Shown: positions 1-11,520, counted from the stretch's first letter. The stretch: DNA of 64,000 bases from Petaurus breviceps papuanus (GCA_028583685.1 JAMXIF010001183.1:15627868-15691867); one strand, 5' to 3'. Numbers and translations: made by a program. The notes: generated by a model from the letters alone, not told the origin.

Positions 1-423
1 TAATTAGCTAATTTAATTTTTTAAAGAAAGGAAAATCAGATTACCAAGGCCAAAAATGAAGAATTCAAAGGAAAATGGAGAAAAATCCAATAAAGTGTCA
101 GAAATGACTGTACCTAATCATATGATAACAAAACTAAAAAAATAAAGTGCATATTACAATACTATAAATATCCAGTGTAACAAAGAGGAAAGTAAGGACC
201 TAAATAACCTGGTCTCAGGGGGGTTAATGAAGCAAATTTTAAAAAAAAGCAAACTCTAAAGTAATACATAAATGCTAGTCAGGATGGATTTATAAGAAAA
301 TTCTATTCAAATTTATCTTACTCTGAAATCTGTGTGTATGTGCAGGTATACATGAACATATATGTATGTATGTATGTATATGTATATATAGGCATGTGAG
401 TGAATTATTTGGAAAAATGATAG
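1..423. other. AT-rich stretch with a short (TATG)n tract
   Basis: No gene or recognisable element apart from a TATG/TATA simple repeat at about 358-391. It could be diverged L1 sequence lying 5' of the ORF2 fragment that follows. Confidence 0.4.
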
Positions 424-700
424 TCATACCTTACAAACTTCATTTATAAGAGAAATCATGTCCCAAATACCCAAGCCAGAGAAAGACAAAGCAGAGGATG
501 AAAACTTTAGATTAATATTACTAAGAATTACTGATGCAAAAATATTAAATAAAATTTTCAGTATGACCCATTTAAATTCATACCAAGAATGTAACAATAT
601 TCCCACACCAGGAAAATCCTTAGCATATTTAGTAATAATAATAAAAATTAGAAAATGAATGATCATATAAGTAGATGTTTTAAAAGCCTTCAATACAGTA
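424..700 (+). mobile_element. Old L1 ORF2 fragment (start of reverse-transcriptase domain)
   Basis: The plus frame from 458 reads QIPKPEKDKAEDENFR, then RITDAKILNKIF. This matches the L1 ORF2 segment around IPKPGKD...ENFRPISLMNIDAKILNKI. Downstream pieces correspond to the GWFNI...SINVI...HMIISIDAEKAFDKIQ region. The copy is diverged and truncated on both sides. Confidence 0.75.
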
Positions 701-740
701 TTAGTTTGTTTTTATATTTTTCTTGCTAAAAATATTGGAA

Positions 741-922
741 TGTTTTGCCATTTCCTTCTCTAGCTCATTTTACAGATGAGGAAACTGAGACAAACAGGGT
801 TAAGTGACTTGCCCAAGGTCACACAGCTATTAAGTATCTGAAGCCAGATGTGAATTCTTGAAGATGAATCTTCCTGACTCCAGGCCTGGCACTCTATGCA
901 CTATAGTGCCACACAGCTTCCC
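741..922 (-). mobile_element. CORE-SINE, MAR1/MIR-like, minus
   Basis: Reading the minus strand gives the tRNA-like head, the B-box region, the AGCTGTGTGACC...GGGCAAGTCACTTAACCC core and the CCTCATCTGTAAAATGAGC segment. The RTE-type tail is missing. Confidence 0.8.
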
Positions 923-1075
923 ATTAATTATTTGCCATTGCATTTTAAAAACTAACAGCACCTAATAATCAGAGCTGTCCAAAACCAGAATGGACTAATT
1001 CTAACTCCCTCATTGCTAGAGGTGTCCAAGTCAAGGTGGATAATCACTTCTCCAGCATACTGTAAGCCTCACAAA
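923..1075 (+). mobile_element. CR1/L3 LINE 3'-end fragment
   Basis: The stretch with AGAGCTGTCC, AATGGACT and AGGTGTCCAAG follows the order of the CR1/L3 3' untranslated consensus (fragment about 960-1065). It is short and diverged. Confidence 0.5.
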
Positions 1076-1145
1076 AGAATAATACATACTAAGGAATAAT
1101 GCATAGTAAGGAAAAGAAGAAGAGGTGCGGTTAAACTAAATAATA

Positions 1146-1425
1146 TGGGCAGCTATGTGGCACAATGGATAGAGTACTGGGCCTGGAGTCAGGAAGACTC
1201 CTCTTTCTGAGTTCAAATCTGTCCTCAGACACTTACTAGCTGTGTGACCCTGAGCAAGTCACTTAACCCTGAGCAAGTCAATTAACCCTGTTGCCTCAGT
1301 TTTCTCATCTATAAAATGAATGGGAGAAGGAAATGGCAAACCACTCTAGTTTCTTGGTCAAGAAAACCCCAAATGAGGTCACAAAGAGCCAAACACAACT
1401 GAAACATCTAAACAATAACAACAAA
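1146..1425 (+). mobile_element. Full-length MAR1-like SINE with RTE tail
   Basis: It has a tRNA-like head (GGGCAGCTATGTGGCACAAT), the CORE domain and a 3' tail AAGAAAACCCCAAATGAGGT...CAACTGAAAC ending in AACAATAACAACAA. The 13-base TGAGCAAGTCAMTTAACCCT segment is duplicated inside the core (about 1250-1290). Confidence 0.85.
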
Positions 1426-2946
1426 TTAAACCATCTCTGAGCCATCCAACATGAGTGATCATCAATCTGTTCTATTTTAAATGTCTCTACTCCTGGTAAT
1501 CTACTTAAATGCTTAAATACCTGTATAGTTAAGTAATTCTTCCTATATCTAATCAGACTAACATTTAGGTAACTGAAGCTCAGGTCTTTCTGACTTTTCT
1601 TACAGTGAAGTTAAAAAAAAAACCTCATAAATCATATACTTGAAGACAGTTAAGTCCTAAGCTTTATTTACTGTTATATAATTATTCATTCCAAATGTTT
1701 TGTTTTCCAGGTATAGTAAATCTCAACTCTAGAACCATTATTAATAGGATCAATGTTCCATTCTTTTAACAATTTTCATGAATTACATTTATCCTTTTAA
1801 AAAATAACTAATATATTTTATTAAGGACCTGACAAGCACCAAGGAAATCAAAGATTCATGTTGTCAAGATTATTCCATCTTCTCTACAAAACAGTCTCAG
1901 TGAGAAACCACATTGTGACACTGTCCACATATATGTATAGATACGGCATTTGGAGGGGTCAATGGTGTGGCACTGGCTCTTTTCTGTTTTTATACTTTTG
2001 TATGTATTTTGGGGAATAAGAAGTTATAATTATGTGCATTCATATATGCATATATAGTATTCTAACACTAAAGAATATATCAAATTTCTAATTTTTCTCT
2101 ACTTCTTTTTTTGCCCACAACACGAAAATTCATTCATTCCCAAGTAATTGACAGTCCTTTTGGAAAACATTCTGCAGATCCTAGCAAAGACAACAGCCAA
2201 ACCATGAACCTAAATGATACACTAACTGGTTTTAGGGAAGAAAGGGTGTCCTGCCATTGTCCTGTTACTGATTTAAATGTTTAACCAATGCCCACTATGA
2301 ATATCCAAAAAGATGAAAAGCATTTATCTGTGTGGTAAACAAGCCCCAGCCAAACGGTAAGAGACAATGACGTGTTTAATACAGAATCTTATTGGGGAAG
2401 CACATTAGCTGAAATAATTCAGAAAGAAGAAGGAAAACAAGAATTTTAATAGTACTCAAACATTATTAAACATGTTAAACAAAACACTGGGAAAATCATA
2501 TAAGCATATCAGGCCTAGAGCTTCCCAAGAGAAACTGTATCATGTTCTGCAGTGCACACCAAAAAAAAATTTTAAGCTGGGTTATTTAAAGACAATGTAT
2601 GCAAGTTCTCAAATGTGAACAATTAAACTAAATGAACATTATTTATCCTTTATATTTATGGATTATGTCCAGAAGCATAATCTACTGTGCACGAACTAGG
2701 TCTGTTTTAGCTCAACATTGAGCCATTCTGTCTGGCAATCTAGTCTTACTCCATCTCAGCTGTAGCTACTAAAAGTGTCCATTAATGCATTCTCCCCACT
2801 CCCTTCATCATTTTCACCTTTATGTGGCACTTGAGGGCACCATGGGTACATATGAAAAATTAGCTAGTATATTCTCAGATTATGAGGCACACAAGGAGGC
2901 AGTATCACATAACAAAAACAGCATTCCATTTGATTCGGTGTGGATT
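1426..2946. other. Unassigned AT-rich sequence
   Basis: No coding exon or clear repeat recognised. A short MIR-like head may lie near 2893-2942. Confidence 0.4.
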
Positions 2947-3235
2947 CAATTCCATAAGCATTTAATAAGTACATCTGGTAGGCACTGTACTAGGAAGGTA
3001 CAAAGACTATCTCTGTCTTCAAGGAATTTGTATTCTACTGCAGGGACAAGGCATGACGTGGACGAAGAAGTCAATATAAACTTAGAGCACAAAGTAATCT
3101 GGGTGGGCATGAGGTGATCTAATAACTGGGGATGGGAGAAGACAAGAAAAGATAAACTTGGGTAGCAGGTGGCCTTGAAATTGAGCCTTGAATTGAGTAA
3201 GGGATTCCAACTATTGGAGGTAAATAGGGAGAGTG
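2947..3235 (-). mobile_element. L2 LINE 3' end, minus
   Basis: It begins with the reverse complement of the L2 end (CATTTAATAAGTAC...GGCACTGTACTAGG) and runs into the purine-rich CCTTGAATTGAGTAAGG segment typical of reversed L2. Confidence 0.65.
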
Positions 3236-3244
3236 CTGCAAGCA

Positions 3245-3465
3245 TGGCCCGTGAGGCTCTAACTGTCAAAACACCTGGGTTCAAGTTTTCCCTATGTCAT
3301 CTACTTGACTTTAGGCATGCCACTTAACCTCTATGACTTTCAGTTTCCTCCTCCTTTCAGTGGAAATAATAAACATGAACTACCTAAAGAGGATTATTTG
3401 GGTGATTCAATTGAGATAAATGTGAAAGTTCTTTGTAAAACACTACAAAAATGTAAGTTAATTAT
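3245..3465 (+). mobile_element. MIR SINE, plus
   Basis: CACCTGGGTTCAAG (B box), GGCATGCCACTTAACCTCT and the 3' motif GTGAAAGTTCTTTGTAAAAC are in MIR order. Confidence 0.65.
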
Positions 3466-4389
3466 AATGGAAAAACATGCCCAGTTACTAATACATTCTC
3501 AGCTCTTAAATGGTTAATAATATAATTAAATAAATAATGGAGTGAAAAGCTCAGATTCATCTATATATGTGTTCTCTGAAAATGTTCATCCAAATTAGCT
3601 GAGTTAATCCAAATCAACAGTACTCAGATTAATTTCATAAGCAGTCTGGAGACCAGATAATGAAACACCCTTGTATCTTCTGAGCCTAGAGAAAGGACCA
3701 CCAGGGCAGAGCATGTCATATGGTGTCAGGCTCAGTTTGCAGGAAAGTTTTACTTAATTGTTCTCTTTTGTCACAAAGGAAGATGAAAGGACTTTGGTGG
3801 AAAAAACAACAACAACAAAAGACAGCCCCTCTATCGCATGAAGAAAAAGCAAGAAGAAAGAAAAAGAAGAAAGAGTCTATATGAAGAAAACTATAAAATG
3901 CAAAAAAATATTGATTTCAGACTTTTGGGAGTGAATGTTATAGAAGAAGGAGCAGGAGAAGAGACAAATAAGGAGGAAATCAAATTGGTGACTTGGGGAG
4001 TTTTGGACTAATAAAGTTGGAAAGACAAAATTTGGAGAAAATGAGAAAAAATATTTGAGGAACAATTCCAAAGCTTAGATTCTAGTTGAGATTCGACTTC
4101 TTGGTGAAAAGAAGAATAGGATCAAGGGACAATTAAGAAGATATAAAATAATTAAGGAGTGTTAGAGAGAATCAGAGGATTATAAAGTAGAACCTCAGAA
4201 AGAACACTCATGAGAAAAAAAACAAGAAGACAGTAGGCAAGACAAGTGAAGCAAGTAGAATCACAAATATGTGTGTATGTGTGTATACATGCACATACAT
4301 GATGGCTATAAAAATGAATAGATACAGCATTTAGAGTAAATCTAAATTATGAAATTTATCAGGAAAAATGAAAGGTCAAAAATCTCAAG
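3466..4389. other. A/purine-rich unassigned stretch with possible L1 3'-end remnant
   Basis: About 3690-3800 contains TTTTACTTAATTGTTCTCTTTTGTCACAAAGGAAGAT-like sequence (given here in parts: TTTTACTTAATTG and TTTGTCACAAAGGAAGAT) as in marsupial L1 3' ends. The rest is AGAA-rich with no recognised element. Confidence 0.35.
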
Positions 4390-4464
4390 GAAAATTTAAA
4401 AAAAGATATGAATGAAGGGGGACTAGTGGACTAGCAATACCAGATCTCAAACTATTCTACAAAG

Positions 4465-4693
4465 CAGTGGATAAAGTGCCTGGCATGGAATCAAGAAGAC
4501 CTAAGTTCAAGTCCAGTCTCAGATTACTAGCTGTGTGACCCTGGGAAAGTCACTCATCCTTGTTTGTGTTCATTTCTTCATCTGTAAAATAAGCTGGAGA
4601 AAGAAATGGCAAACAACTCCAGCAGCTTTGCCAAGAAAACCCTCAATGGGGTAAAAGAGATAGACAGGACTGAAACAAATGAACAACAACAAG
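4465..4693 (+). mobile_element. MAR1-like SINE inserted in L1 ORF2
   Basis: The order is AGTTCAAGTCCAG (B box), TAGCTGTGTGACCCTGGG, TCATCTGTAAAATAAGCTGG, then the RTE-type tail GCCAAGAAAACCCTCAATGG ending GAACAACAACAAG. L1 ORF2 text resumes on the far side. Confidence 0.8.
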
Positions 4694-5776
4694 AAATCAA
4701 GGTTTTGATCTGGGGAATGGGTTGGTACACAATATACGGATACAAATGAACACAATGCTTTGATATTTGGCAAACTCAAAGACTCCTGCTACTGGGATAA
4801 GAACTCTCTAACAAAAACTGCAGGGAAAATTGGAAAGCAGTCCAGCAACACCTGAATATAGATAAAATTTCTATGCTGAATACCATTAAAAGCTCCAAAG
4901 GGATACATGACTTAAGTAAAGTGACATAAATAAGAAATTGGCTTCCATCTATGGAAAAAGGAACAATTCATGATTAAAGATAGATATGACCATAGAAGTT
5001 AAATGGGTAATTTTGCAAAAACAAAACTAATATAGGTAAATTAGAAGGGAAACAAGGGGGAAAAATCTTTGCTGCAAGATTTTCTGATGAAAGTCTCATT
5101 TCTGGTGGGGCTCCGGCTCTCACCACCTCCATTCCATGTAAAAGGGAACTCTGAACAAACTTTGGAGCTACAGAATCCACAAAGTGACACAGAGAAGCTG
5201 ACCTCCCACTGAGGACAGCCCGGCAGGAAACAGCCAGCACAGAGCTCTGGGAGCCGAGCACAGGCACCCATGAGCCTGAAGTTTTAGCCCCCAGGGTGGG
5301 CCTGACCAACCGCCAGCAGGAGGAACTCCAGATCACCAGCAGCTGTGGCGATCCATAATTATCAACACATTGATGCTAAGGACAAAGTAAGAGGTCAGTG
5401 CAGTATGTACTTTGGGACCCAGTAGTTGGGAATGCATCGGCTTTTGCCCCTGGGGCGAGAAGCCACTGAGGGCTGTGGCACAGCCCCTGCCATGTGGCAG
5501 CTTTAGCTCCTGGCCTGCAGACTGTAGGGGGACCAAGCAACCAGTCTGAGGGGTATTCGCTCTTGCTTTAACATGCTTGGATCTCAATTATTGTCTAGGA
5601 TGGAGGTCCTGGGGTGTGTGACCAGCTTGCCAGAGAGTGTGGAGGCTTCAGAGAGGGCACCCAACTAATACCTCCTGCAGCTGAGAAAACCCCAGGGTTT
5701 GGTACGAAGCTCCCCTGTCTGGCAGCAGAGTCCTACAGTGGCAAAAAGCCCAAAAGTCAAGTAATTGAGTGGCAAC

Positions 5777-6832
5777 ATGACTAGGCAAAGGAAGCAAAGC
5801 AGACAGAAGATTCCAACATTAGACTCCTATTTGGGGGACAAAAAGGAGCAAAGCATGGAACAGGAGGAAAACAGTGAAGTCAGAACTCCTGCACCAAAAG
5901 CTTCAAAGGAAAATACAAGCTGGTTACAGGCCATAGAAGACCTTAAGAAGCAGATAAGAGAAATGGAGGAAAAATTGGGAAGAGAAATGAGAATGATGCA
6001 AGAAAATTACGAAATGAGAGTCAACAGCCTGAATAAGGAAAATACCTCCTTAAAAAACAGACTAACTCAAATGGCAAAAGAGGCTCAAAAGGGAAATGAG
6101 GAGAAGAATGCCTTAAAAAGCCAAATTTGCTAGATGGAAAAAGAATCTCAAAAGCTCACTGAGGAGAATCATTCCTTCAGAATTAGATTGGAGCAAATGG
6201 AAGCTAATGACTTTATGAGAAATCAAGATGCTGTTAAACAGATCCAAACAAATGAAAGAATAGAAGGCAATGTGAAATATCAACCACTGACCAGGAAAAT
6301 AGATCCAGGAGAGATAATTTAAAAATTATTGGACTACCTGAAAGCCATGATCAAAGAAAGAACCTAGAAATCATCCTCCGGGAAATTATCAAGGAAAACT
6401 GCCCTGATGTTTTAGAACCAGAGGGCAAAAGAGAAGTTGAAAGAATCCACCAATCACCTCCTAAAAAAAGATCCCAAAAAGAAAACTCCTAGGAATATTA
6501 TAGCCAGGTTCCAAAATTCCCAGATCAAGGAGAGAATTATACAAGCAGCCTGGAAGAAACAATTTTAATATTGTGGAAACACAATCAGGATAACTCAGGA
6601 TCTGGCAGCTTCTACACTGAAGGATCGAAGGGCTTGGAATATGATATTCCAGAGGTCAAAGGAGCTGGGATTAAAACCAAGAATCACCTACCCAGCAAAA
6701 TTGAGTATCATCTTTCAGGGGAAAATATGGTCATTCAGTGGAATAGAGGACTTTCAAGCATTCTTGATGAAAAAAAAAACAGAGTTAAATAGAAAATTTG
6801 ACATTCAGATACAAGAAGCAAGAGAAGCATGA
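5777..6832 (+). pseudogene. L1/HAL1 ORF1 remnant (coiled coil, RRM, C-terminal domain)
   Basis: From the ATG at 5777 the product starts MTRQRKQSRQKIPTLDSYLG. A long Lys/Glu-rich coiled coil follows (IEDLKKQIREMEEKLGREM, then MRVNSLNKENTSLKNRL), broken by an in-frame stop at 6131. The coiled coil continues to ~6320. The RRM part (LKIIGLPESHDQRKNLEIIL) lies in a shifted frame at about 6310-6480. The C-terminal domain returns to the first frame: RITQDLAASTLKDRRAWN, then LKPRITYPAKLSIIF, as in L1 ORF1p (PRISYPAKLSF). At least two frameshifts and several stops make it non-functional. ORF1p is an RNA-binding trimer that packages L1 RNA. Confidence 0.8.
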
Positions 6833-7592
6833 GAAGGTAAACAGGGAAAAGAAATCATAAGGAACTTATCAAAGATGAACTATTAACATTCCTACATGGA
6901 AAAATGATAATTGTAACTGATAAAACTTTTCTCAGTATGAAACAGTTGAAGGGAATAGAAAAATATATATAATTTGTCTATATTGGAGGATATATGGGCG
7001 TATGAATACATATGTGAATGTGTGTATATATGTATATAGGTATACATAGATATAGGGCACAGAACCAATTTAATAGGAAGGGATGATACTTAAAAGGTGA
7101 AATTAAGAGGTGAGAGAAGATGGGGAGAGACAGAATGGGGTAAACTATCTCATGTAGAAGAGGCAAGGGGAAGTGGTTACAATGGAGGGGAAGAATAGGA
7201 AAGCAAGGGGGAATGGGTCAACCTTATTCTCATTGAATTTGGCTTGGGGAGGGAATGAAATACACACTAAAAAGGGTATCTCACCCTATAGGAGAGTAGG
7301 GGGGAAGGGGTTAAGAGGGGGGATGATAGAAGGGAGGGCAGGCTGGGGGGGAGGGAAGTTGGAAGCACCCACTTTTGAAAAGGGATGGGATCAAAGTAGA
7401 GAATAGAACAAGTGGGAGGTGGGATAGGAGGGAGGGAAATAGTCAGTCTTTTACAATATATCTACTATGTTAATGTTTTGATTAGCTACACATGTACAAA
7501 CTATACTGAACTGCTTATCTTCCCAGTAAGTATGGGTGACAAGGGAGGAAGGGAATGAATCTGGAATTCAAAGCTTTAAAATCAAATGTTTA

Positions 7593-7681
7593 AATATATA
7601 TATATATATATATACACATATATATATATATACACATATATATATATACACACACATATATATATACACATATATATATAC
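7593..7681. repeat. TA/CA microsatellite at the half-L1 3' end
   Basis: Runs of TATATA interrupted by CACA lie just before the A tail of the half-L1. The other half-L1 copy has a similar TA tract inside its 3' untranslated region. Confidence 0.9.
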
Positions 7682-8655
7682 TAAAAAAAAAAGAAAGTCT
7701 CATTTCTAAGATAAATAAGGAACTGATAAAAATTTGTAAGAATAGGAACAACTCCCCACTTGATAAATGGTCAGAGGAGATGAACAGGCATCTTTCTAAG
7801 GAAAAAAAAAATCCAAGATATCAATAGCCATGTGAAAGAAAATGCCACAAATCACTAATAATTAGAGAAACACAAAGCAACTCTGAGGTTCAGCCTCATA
7901 ACCATCACATTAGAAAAGTTAACCAAAAAAGGAAAATGAAAAATGTTAGGACTTCTAGAAAATGAGAAGATGAATGCAATGTTAATGGAGTTATGATTGG
8001 TCCAGCTATTCTGAAAGTGAATTTGGAATTATGCCCCAGTAGTCACTAAACCACTGACTATCTTCTGAGCCCAAAACACCACTACTAGACCTAAAAAGAA
8101 CCCTAAGAAGAACAAAGAAGGAGGTAAAAGAATCCACGTGGACGAAAATGTTTATAATAGTTTTTTTTTTTTGTTGTGGCAAAACTAGAAACTGGGGGGG
8201 GGATCAAATTATTTTCCATTAATGAATTATTTAATGTAACAACACACTATTATATCATAAGAATTGATGAGATCGTTTAAGAGAAAGCTAGTTAAACTTG
8301 TATGAACTAATGAAGAATGAAGTGAACAGAACCAGGAGAATAATTTATACAATAATAACATTTTAAAAACAAACATCTTTGGAAAAACTTAAGATTTCTG
8401 ATCAATGACATGACCAACCATGATTCCAGAGAACTGATGATGAAGCATTATACCCACTTCCTCACAAAAAAGTTAATGAACTCAGGTTACAAACTGAGAA
8501 ATGTCTTTTTGGACATGTCCAATGCAGGAATTTGTTTTGCTTGACTGAATATTTGTTACAAAGGATTTCTTTTACTTTTTTTACAGTGGGGAGAGGGTGT
8601 AGGAAAGAAAGGAAATAGATTTTTGTTTACTGAAAAAAACTTAATTTTTAAAAAA

Positions 8656-8956
8656 AAAAAAGTAACTTCATTCAGAGACCAAGAAACTTGGTTTTTCTTC
8701 TTAGCACCATCTAACTTATTCTGAGGGAAAAAATTGTATAGACAAATAAAAATTATATGCAAAGCAATTTTGATGGAGGATTCTTGTTATATCTGATAAC
8801 TGAAAGATCAGGGAAGGCTTTGTGTAGGAAGTAGATTTCATAAGAAAAATAAGGAAATGATAAATAGAATTTATTTAGAAATATGAAGGAATGCTTATGA
8901 ATATTTATAAATATTTCAAATATTTAGTAACTATTTATGAACACAATTGTCATCAA
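8656..8956. other. Unassigned AT-rich sequence
   Basis: No gene or clear repeat recognised. Confidence 0.4.
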
Positions 8957-9260
8957 GTCTTACTTTAATGATGACTTACATTTGCATAGTGCCCTTAAAA
9001 GTTTCAAAGTACTGTCCATCTATTACACTGTTTGTTGACCAGATAGTCCCATAAAACAGACAGGTTAAATTATAGACTTAAAGTTGGAAAGGTCCAAAGA
9101 GGTCATCCGGTCCCATCCTTTCATCTAATGGATAAGAAAACTGAGGCTCCATGGGGATTAAATTATGTCCTCAGGCTTACTTGGAGAGTATGCATCAAAG
9201 AGAGTATCTGAATTCAAGGCCTTCTGACTCTAAATCCAACACTAGTTCCTATATATCCCA
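8957..9260 (-). mobile_element. Two adjacent MIR fragments, minus
   Basis: 8957-9060 carries the reversed MIR 3' part (TTGCATAGTGCCCTTAAAAG). 9065-9260 carries AAAGTTGGAAAGGTCCAAAG, AAACTGAGGCTCC and GAATTCAAGGCCTTCTGACT, in minus MIR order. Confidence 0.65.
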
Positions 9261-9295
9261 TTTTGATCCTTACTCTAAAGAAAGAATAAAAAATA

Positions 9296-9420
9296 GGCTA
9301 ACTAGCAGTGTGACCTTAAACAAATCACTTTATCTTTCTAACACTCACCTGTATGTGAGGAGCTTGGATCACATGACTTCCAATTTTCCATTTAGTCTTA
9401 AAATTATATGATTTTATGAT
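9296..9420 (+). mobile_element. MIR fragment, plus
   Basis: CTAGCAGTGTGACCTTAAAC followed by GGATCACATGACTTCC and ATTATATGATTTTATGAT matches the MIR core and 3' end. Confidence 0.6.
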
Positions 9421-9583
9421 ACTATGTTTTTTACAAGTATAAAAGGACAGATCAGTTTTGATCTGTAGGAACTTACATTCTGACAAAAGCAGAGTGAATC
9501 AACAAATGATTTTTTTTCTCTTTTTCCATGCTGACAACTTTTACATTATCACCTGAATTTTATTTTTTAAAAAAAGGTTAAGG

Positions 9584-9752
9584 GTAGCTAGGTGATGCAG
9601 TGAATAGAGCACTGGCCCTGGAGTCAGGAGGACCTGAGTTCAAATCCAACCTCAGACGCTTAACACTTACCAGGCATGTGACCTTGGGCAAGTCACTTAA
9701 CCCCAATTGCCCTGCCTCCCCCCCTTCAAAAAGAAAAGAAAAAAGAAAAAAA
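9584..9752 (+). mobile_element. Short tRNA-derived SINE with poly(A)-type tail
   Basis: GGTAGCTAGGTGATGCAGTG, GAGTTCAAATCCAACC (B box) and GGCAAGTCACTTAACCCCAA end in an A/G-rich tail. AAAAAAAGGTT occurs on both sides and may be the target duplication. There is no RTE tail, so it was probably L1-mobilised. Confidence 0.8.
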
Positions 9753-10440
9753 GGTTGTATGTAAGAAGTGAGGCTAAAGAGGGGCTTTGAAGTGTCAAAA
9801 AAAAAAAAAGAAAATGGTGGCTGTGGAGTGAAAAACAGTTCAAAAAGTAAGAAATAATAAATTGGAAGCTTCAATAATGAAAGAATAGCAGCAAGTTATT
9901 TTAATTGAAGTAAAGAACTAAAAAGAAAGGAGAAAGTAAATAACAGAAATATAAACTAAGACAGTATTAAGCCAGGCTTTGAAAAGAATTTTTTAATTGC
10001 ACTATACTCACACAGAAGGCAATTTAGAAGAGTTAGAAAATCATAAATAAGTGAGTGATGATTCCAATATTATGTGGGGGAAAACAGTAGTAGGTGGAGG
10101 AGAAAGAACAGCAGTAGCAGTAGCAGCAGCAGCAGCAGTAGGAAGAGGAGGAGGAGGAGGAGGAAAAGGAGGAGGAGGAGGAGGAGAAGGAGGAGGAGGG
10201 GAAGTCTCACTGATTGGAGTGAGAAGACAGATGCAGGAAAGATGATAAAAAGGTTCCAGTATTCTACATAACAAATGACAAAAACGTAGATGAAAAATTA
10301 GGCTGTGAGTTTTTTTTTTAATATGGAATGAAATGATTTAAGAGGAATTGAAAAATAGATTTGGGTAGGTGGGGGTGAGGGGACAGTGGATATTGAAACT
10401 CCACAAGCTTACATCTCCTGGAGGGCAGGTACTCTGTCAA
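9753..10440. other. Unassigned sequence around a trinucleotide repeat
   Basis: Apart from the AGC/GGA tract at 10109-10200 nothing is recognised. Confidence 0.4.
10109..10200. repeat. Compound (AGC)n/(GGA)n microsatellite
   Basis: AGC/AGT units at ~10109-10139 are followed by GGA/GAA units at 10144-10200. The apparent Gly-, Ser/Arg- and Pro-rich frames over it are products of the repeat, not genes. Confidence 0.9.
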
Positions 10441-10615
10441 TGAGGCAGTTGATAGAATCGGAAAAAGCGGTTTGACATTAGAGATCCTGGATTTAATTCC
10501 CAGCTCAGACACTAAATATAATCTTGGACCAAGCACTTAGACTCTCGGGGCCTGTTTCCTCATCTCTATATAAAGGCTTCCTCTACCAACACTCCTGATG
10601 GACTAATGTTAATTT
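10441..10615 (+). mobile_element. MIR SINE, plus
   Basis: GAGGCAGTTGATAGAATCGG, then ATCCTGGATTTAATTCCCAG, then CCTGTTTCCTCATCTCTA are in MIR order. Confidence 0.65.
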
Positions 10616-11009
10616 GCACTTACCTGGTTTGAATGCAGAAGTGGGCAATAGTTTCATGGAGACAACATGATGTGTCAGGAGAGAATGGGGAATGCTGAAC
10701 TTGTGAAAAGGACAGACAGGAAGAAGCATAGTAGAGCCAATCCATCTATTTGTTCCAACTAAGTTTTTTAGCATTTTTAGGAGGTAGAGGGAACCACAGG
10801 AGACAGAGTGTCACTGGATGACTGGCAGCCAAAATACACCTTTATCCTGCTAACAAAGGCTTTAAAGGACCAGATGACTAACAGCGCCCTGCCTGGTAGA
10901 AGGCATCTGGGTCACGTACCACTCCAAAGCTATAATGTAAAATGGTTGTTATTATCCTTTTGTCACTGGCTTCGTGGACAATGCTTTGAGTGCGGTTTAT
11001 AGTTTATTA
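10616..11009. other. Unassigned sequence
   Basis: No gene or repeat recognised. Confidence 0.4.
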
Positions 11010-11520
11010 AGTCTCTCTCTATCTTCACCTCAGCCACCTTAGTTCTAGCTCTTAACTTTTACCTAAACAAAAGCCTCCTAAATGGCCTCCTTGCATCCAA
11101 TCTCTCCCCTCTCTGATCTATTCTCCACACAGTCACCAAATTGATATTCCTAAAGCATAAATCTGACCATGTCGCTACCCAGCTCAAAATTTTTCAGCAG
11201 CTCCCTACTGCCGTTAGGATAAAGTACAAACTCTTCTGCTTGGTGTTTATAGCCCACATTCCCAGTCCCAGCTGTCTACTACCCAATTCCCATCTACTTC
11301 AAATATACCTTTGAAATGTCACAATCCAGATCTGCCCATCCCTTCCACTTACATTTCCTTTCATTCTGAATGTCTTCCTTCTCTCAGCTCATTAAGACCA
11401 TGCTCCCTCCAGACACCACATCCTTCACAGGCCTTTTACAATACCGGCTGCACTTACTTCCACCCTCCTAGCATCCTCCCGCCTTTAACTCATCGGTCTC
11501 AGGGGCTGTAGTCAGAAGAG
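11010..11520 (+). mobile_element. L2 LINE, 3' part, plus
   Basis: CTCCTAAATGGCCTCCTTGC, CTGACCATGTCGCTACCCAG, TAGGATAAAGTACAAACTC and CATGCTCCCTCCAGACACC follow the L2 C-terminal ORF and 3'UTR order. Confidence 0.75.

Larger units (their letters stand above)
5104..7692 (+). mobile_element. Half-L1 (HAL1-type) retrotransposon: 5'UTR, ORF1, G-rich 3'UTR, no ORF2
   Basis: The element is 2589 bases and flanked by a perfect 15-base target duplication GAAAGTCTCATTTCT (5089-5103 and 7693-7707). A 5' region (to ~5776) precedes an L1 ORF1 remnant (5777-6832), followed at once by a 3' untranslated region with G-rich purine tracts, a TA-rich microsatellite and an A tail. No endonuclease or reverse transcriptase is present. 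The same layout in the minus-strand copy at 38775-41331 shows that ORF2 absence is a property of the family and not a private deletion. The 5' end is slightly shorter than in that copy. HAL1 elements depend on the L1 machinery for mobility. Confidence 0.8.
4390..8655 (+). mobile_element. Old L1: ORF2 C-terminal part and 3' end, split by two later insertions
   Basis: The three L1 pieces are 4390-4464, 4694-5103 and 7693-8655. The first reads GGLVD...AIPDLKLFYKAV-like sequence. The second has LKDSCYWDKNSLTKTAGKIG, as in the L1 KDSLFNKWCWENW region. The third reads LISKINKELIKICKNRN, then SPLDKWSEEMNRHLSK, followed by the marsupial L1 3' end (GAAGTGAACAGAACCAGGAG). A MAR1-like SINE and a half-L1 interrupt it. 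The ORF2 remnant has many stops and shifts and is not functional. Confidence 0.8.

Noticed and set aside
1430-1460. Possible terminal WDR27 exon (minus-strand M-L-D-G reading)
   Set aside because: It lacks the expected flanking residues and a good 3' splice site; a similar weak hit near 18800 has an immediate stop.
5333-5587. Minus-strand open frames over 4974-5587
   Set aside because: They are antisense to the half-L1 5'UTR.
10041-10274. Pro-rich, Gly-rich and Ser/Arg-rich frames
   Set aside because: They are translations of the AGC/GGA microsatellite.
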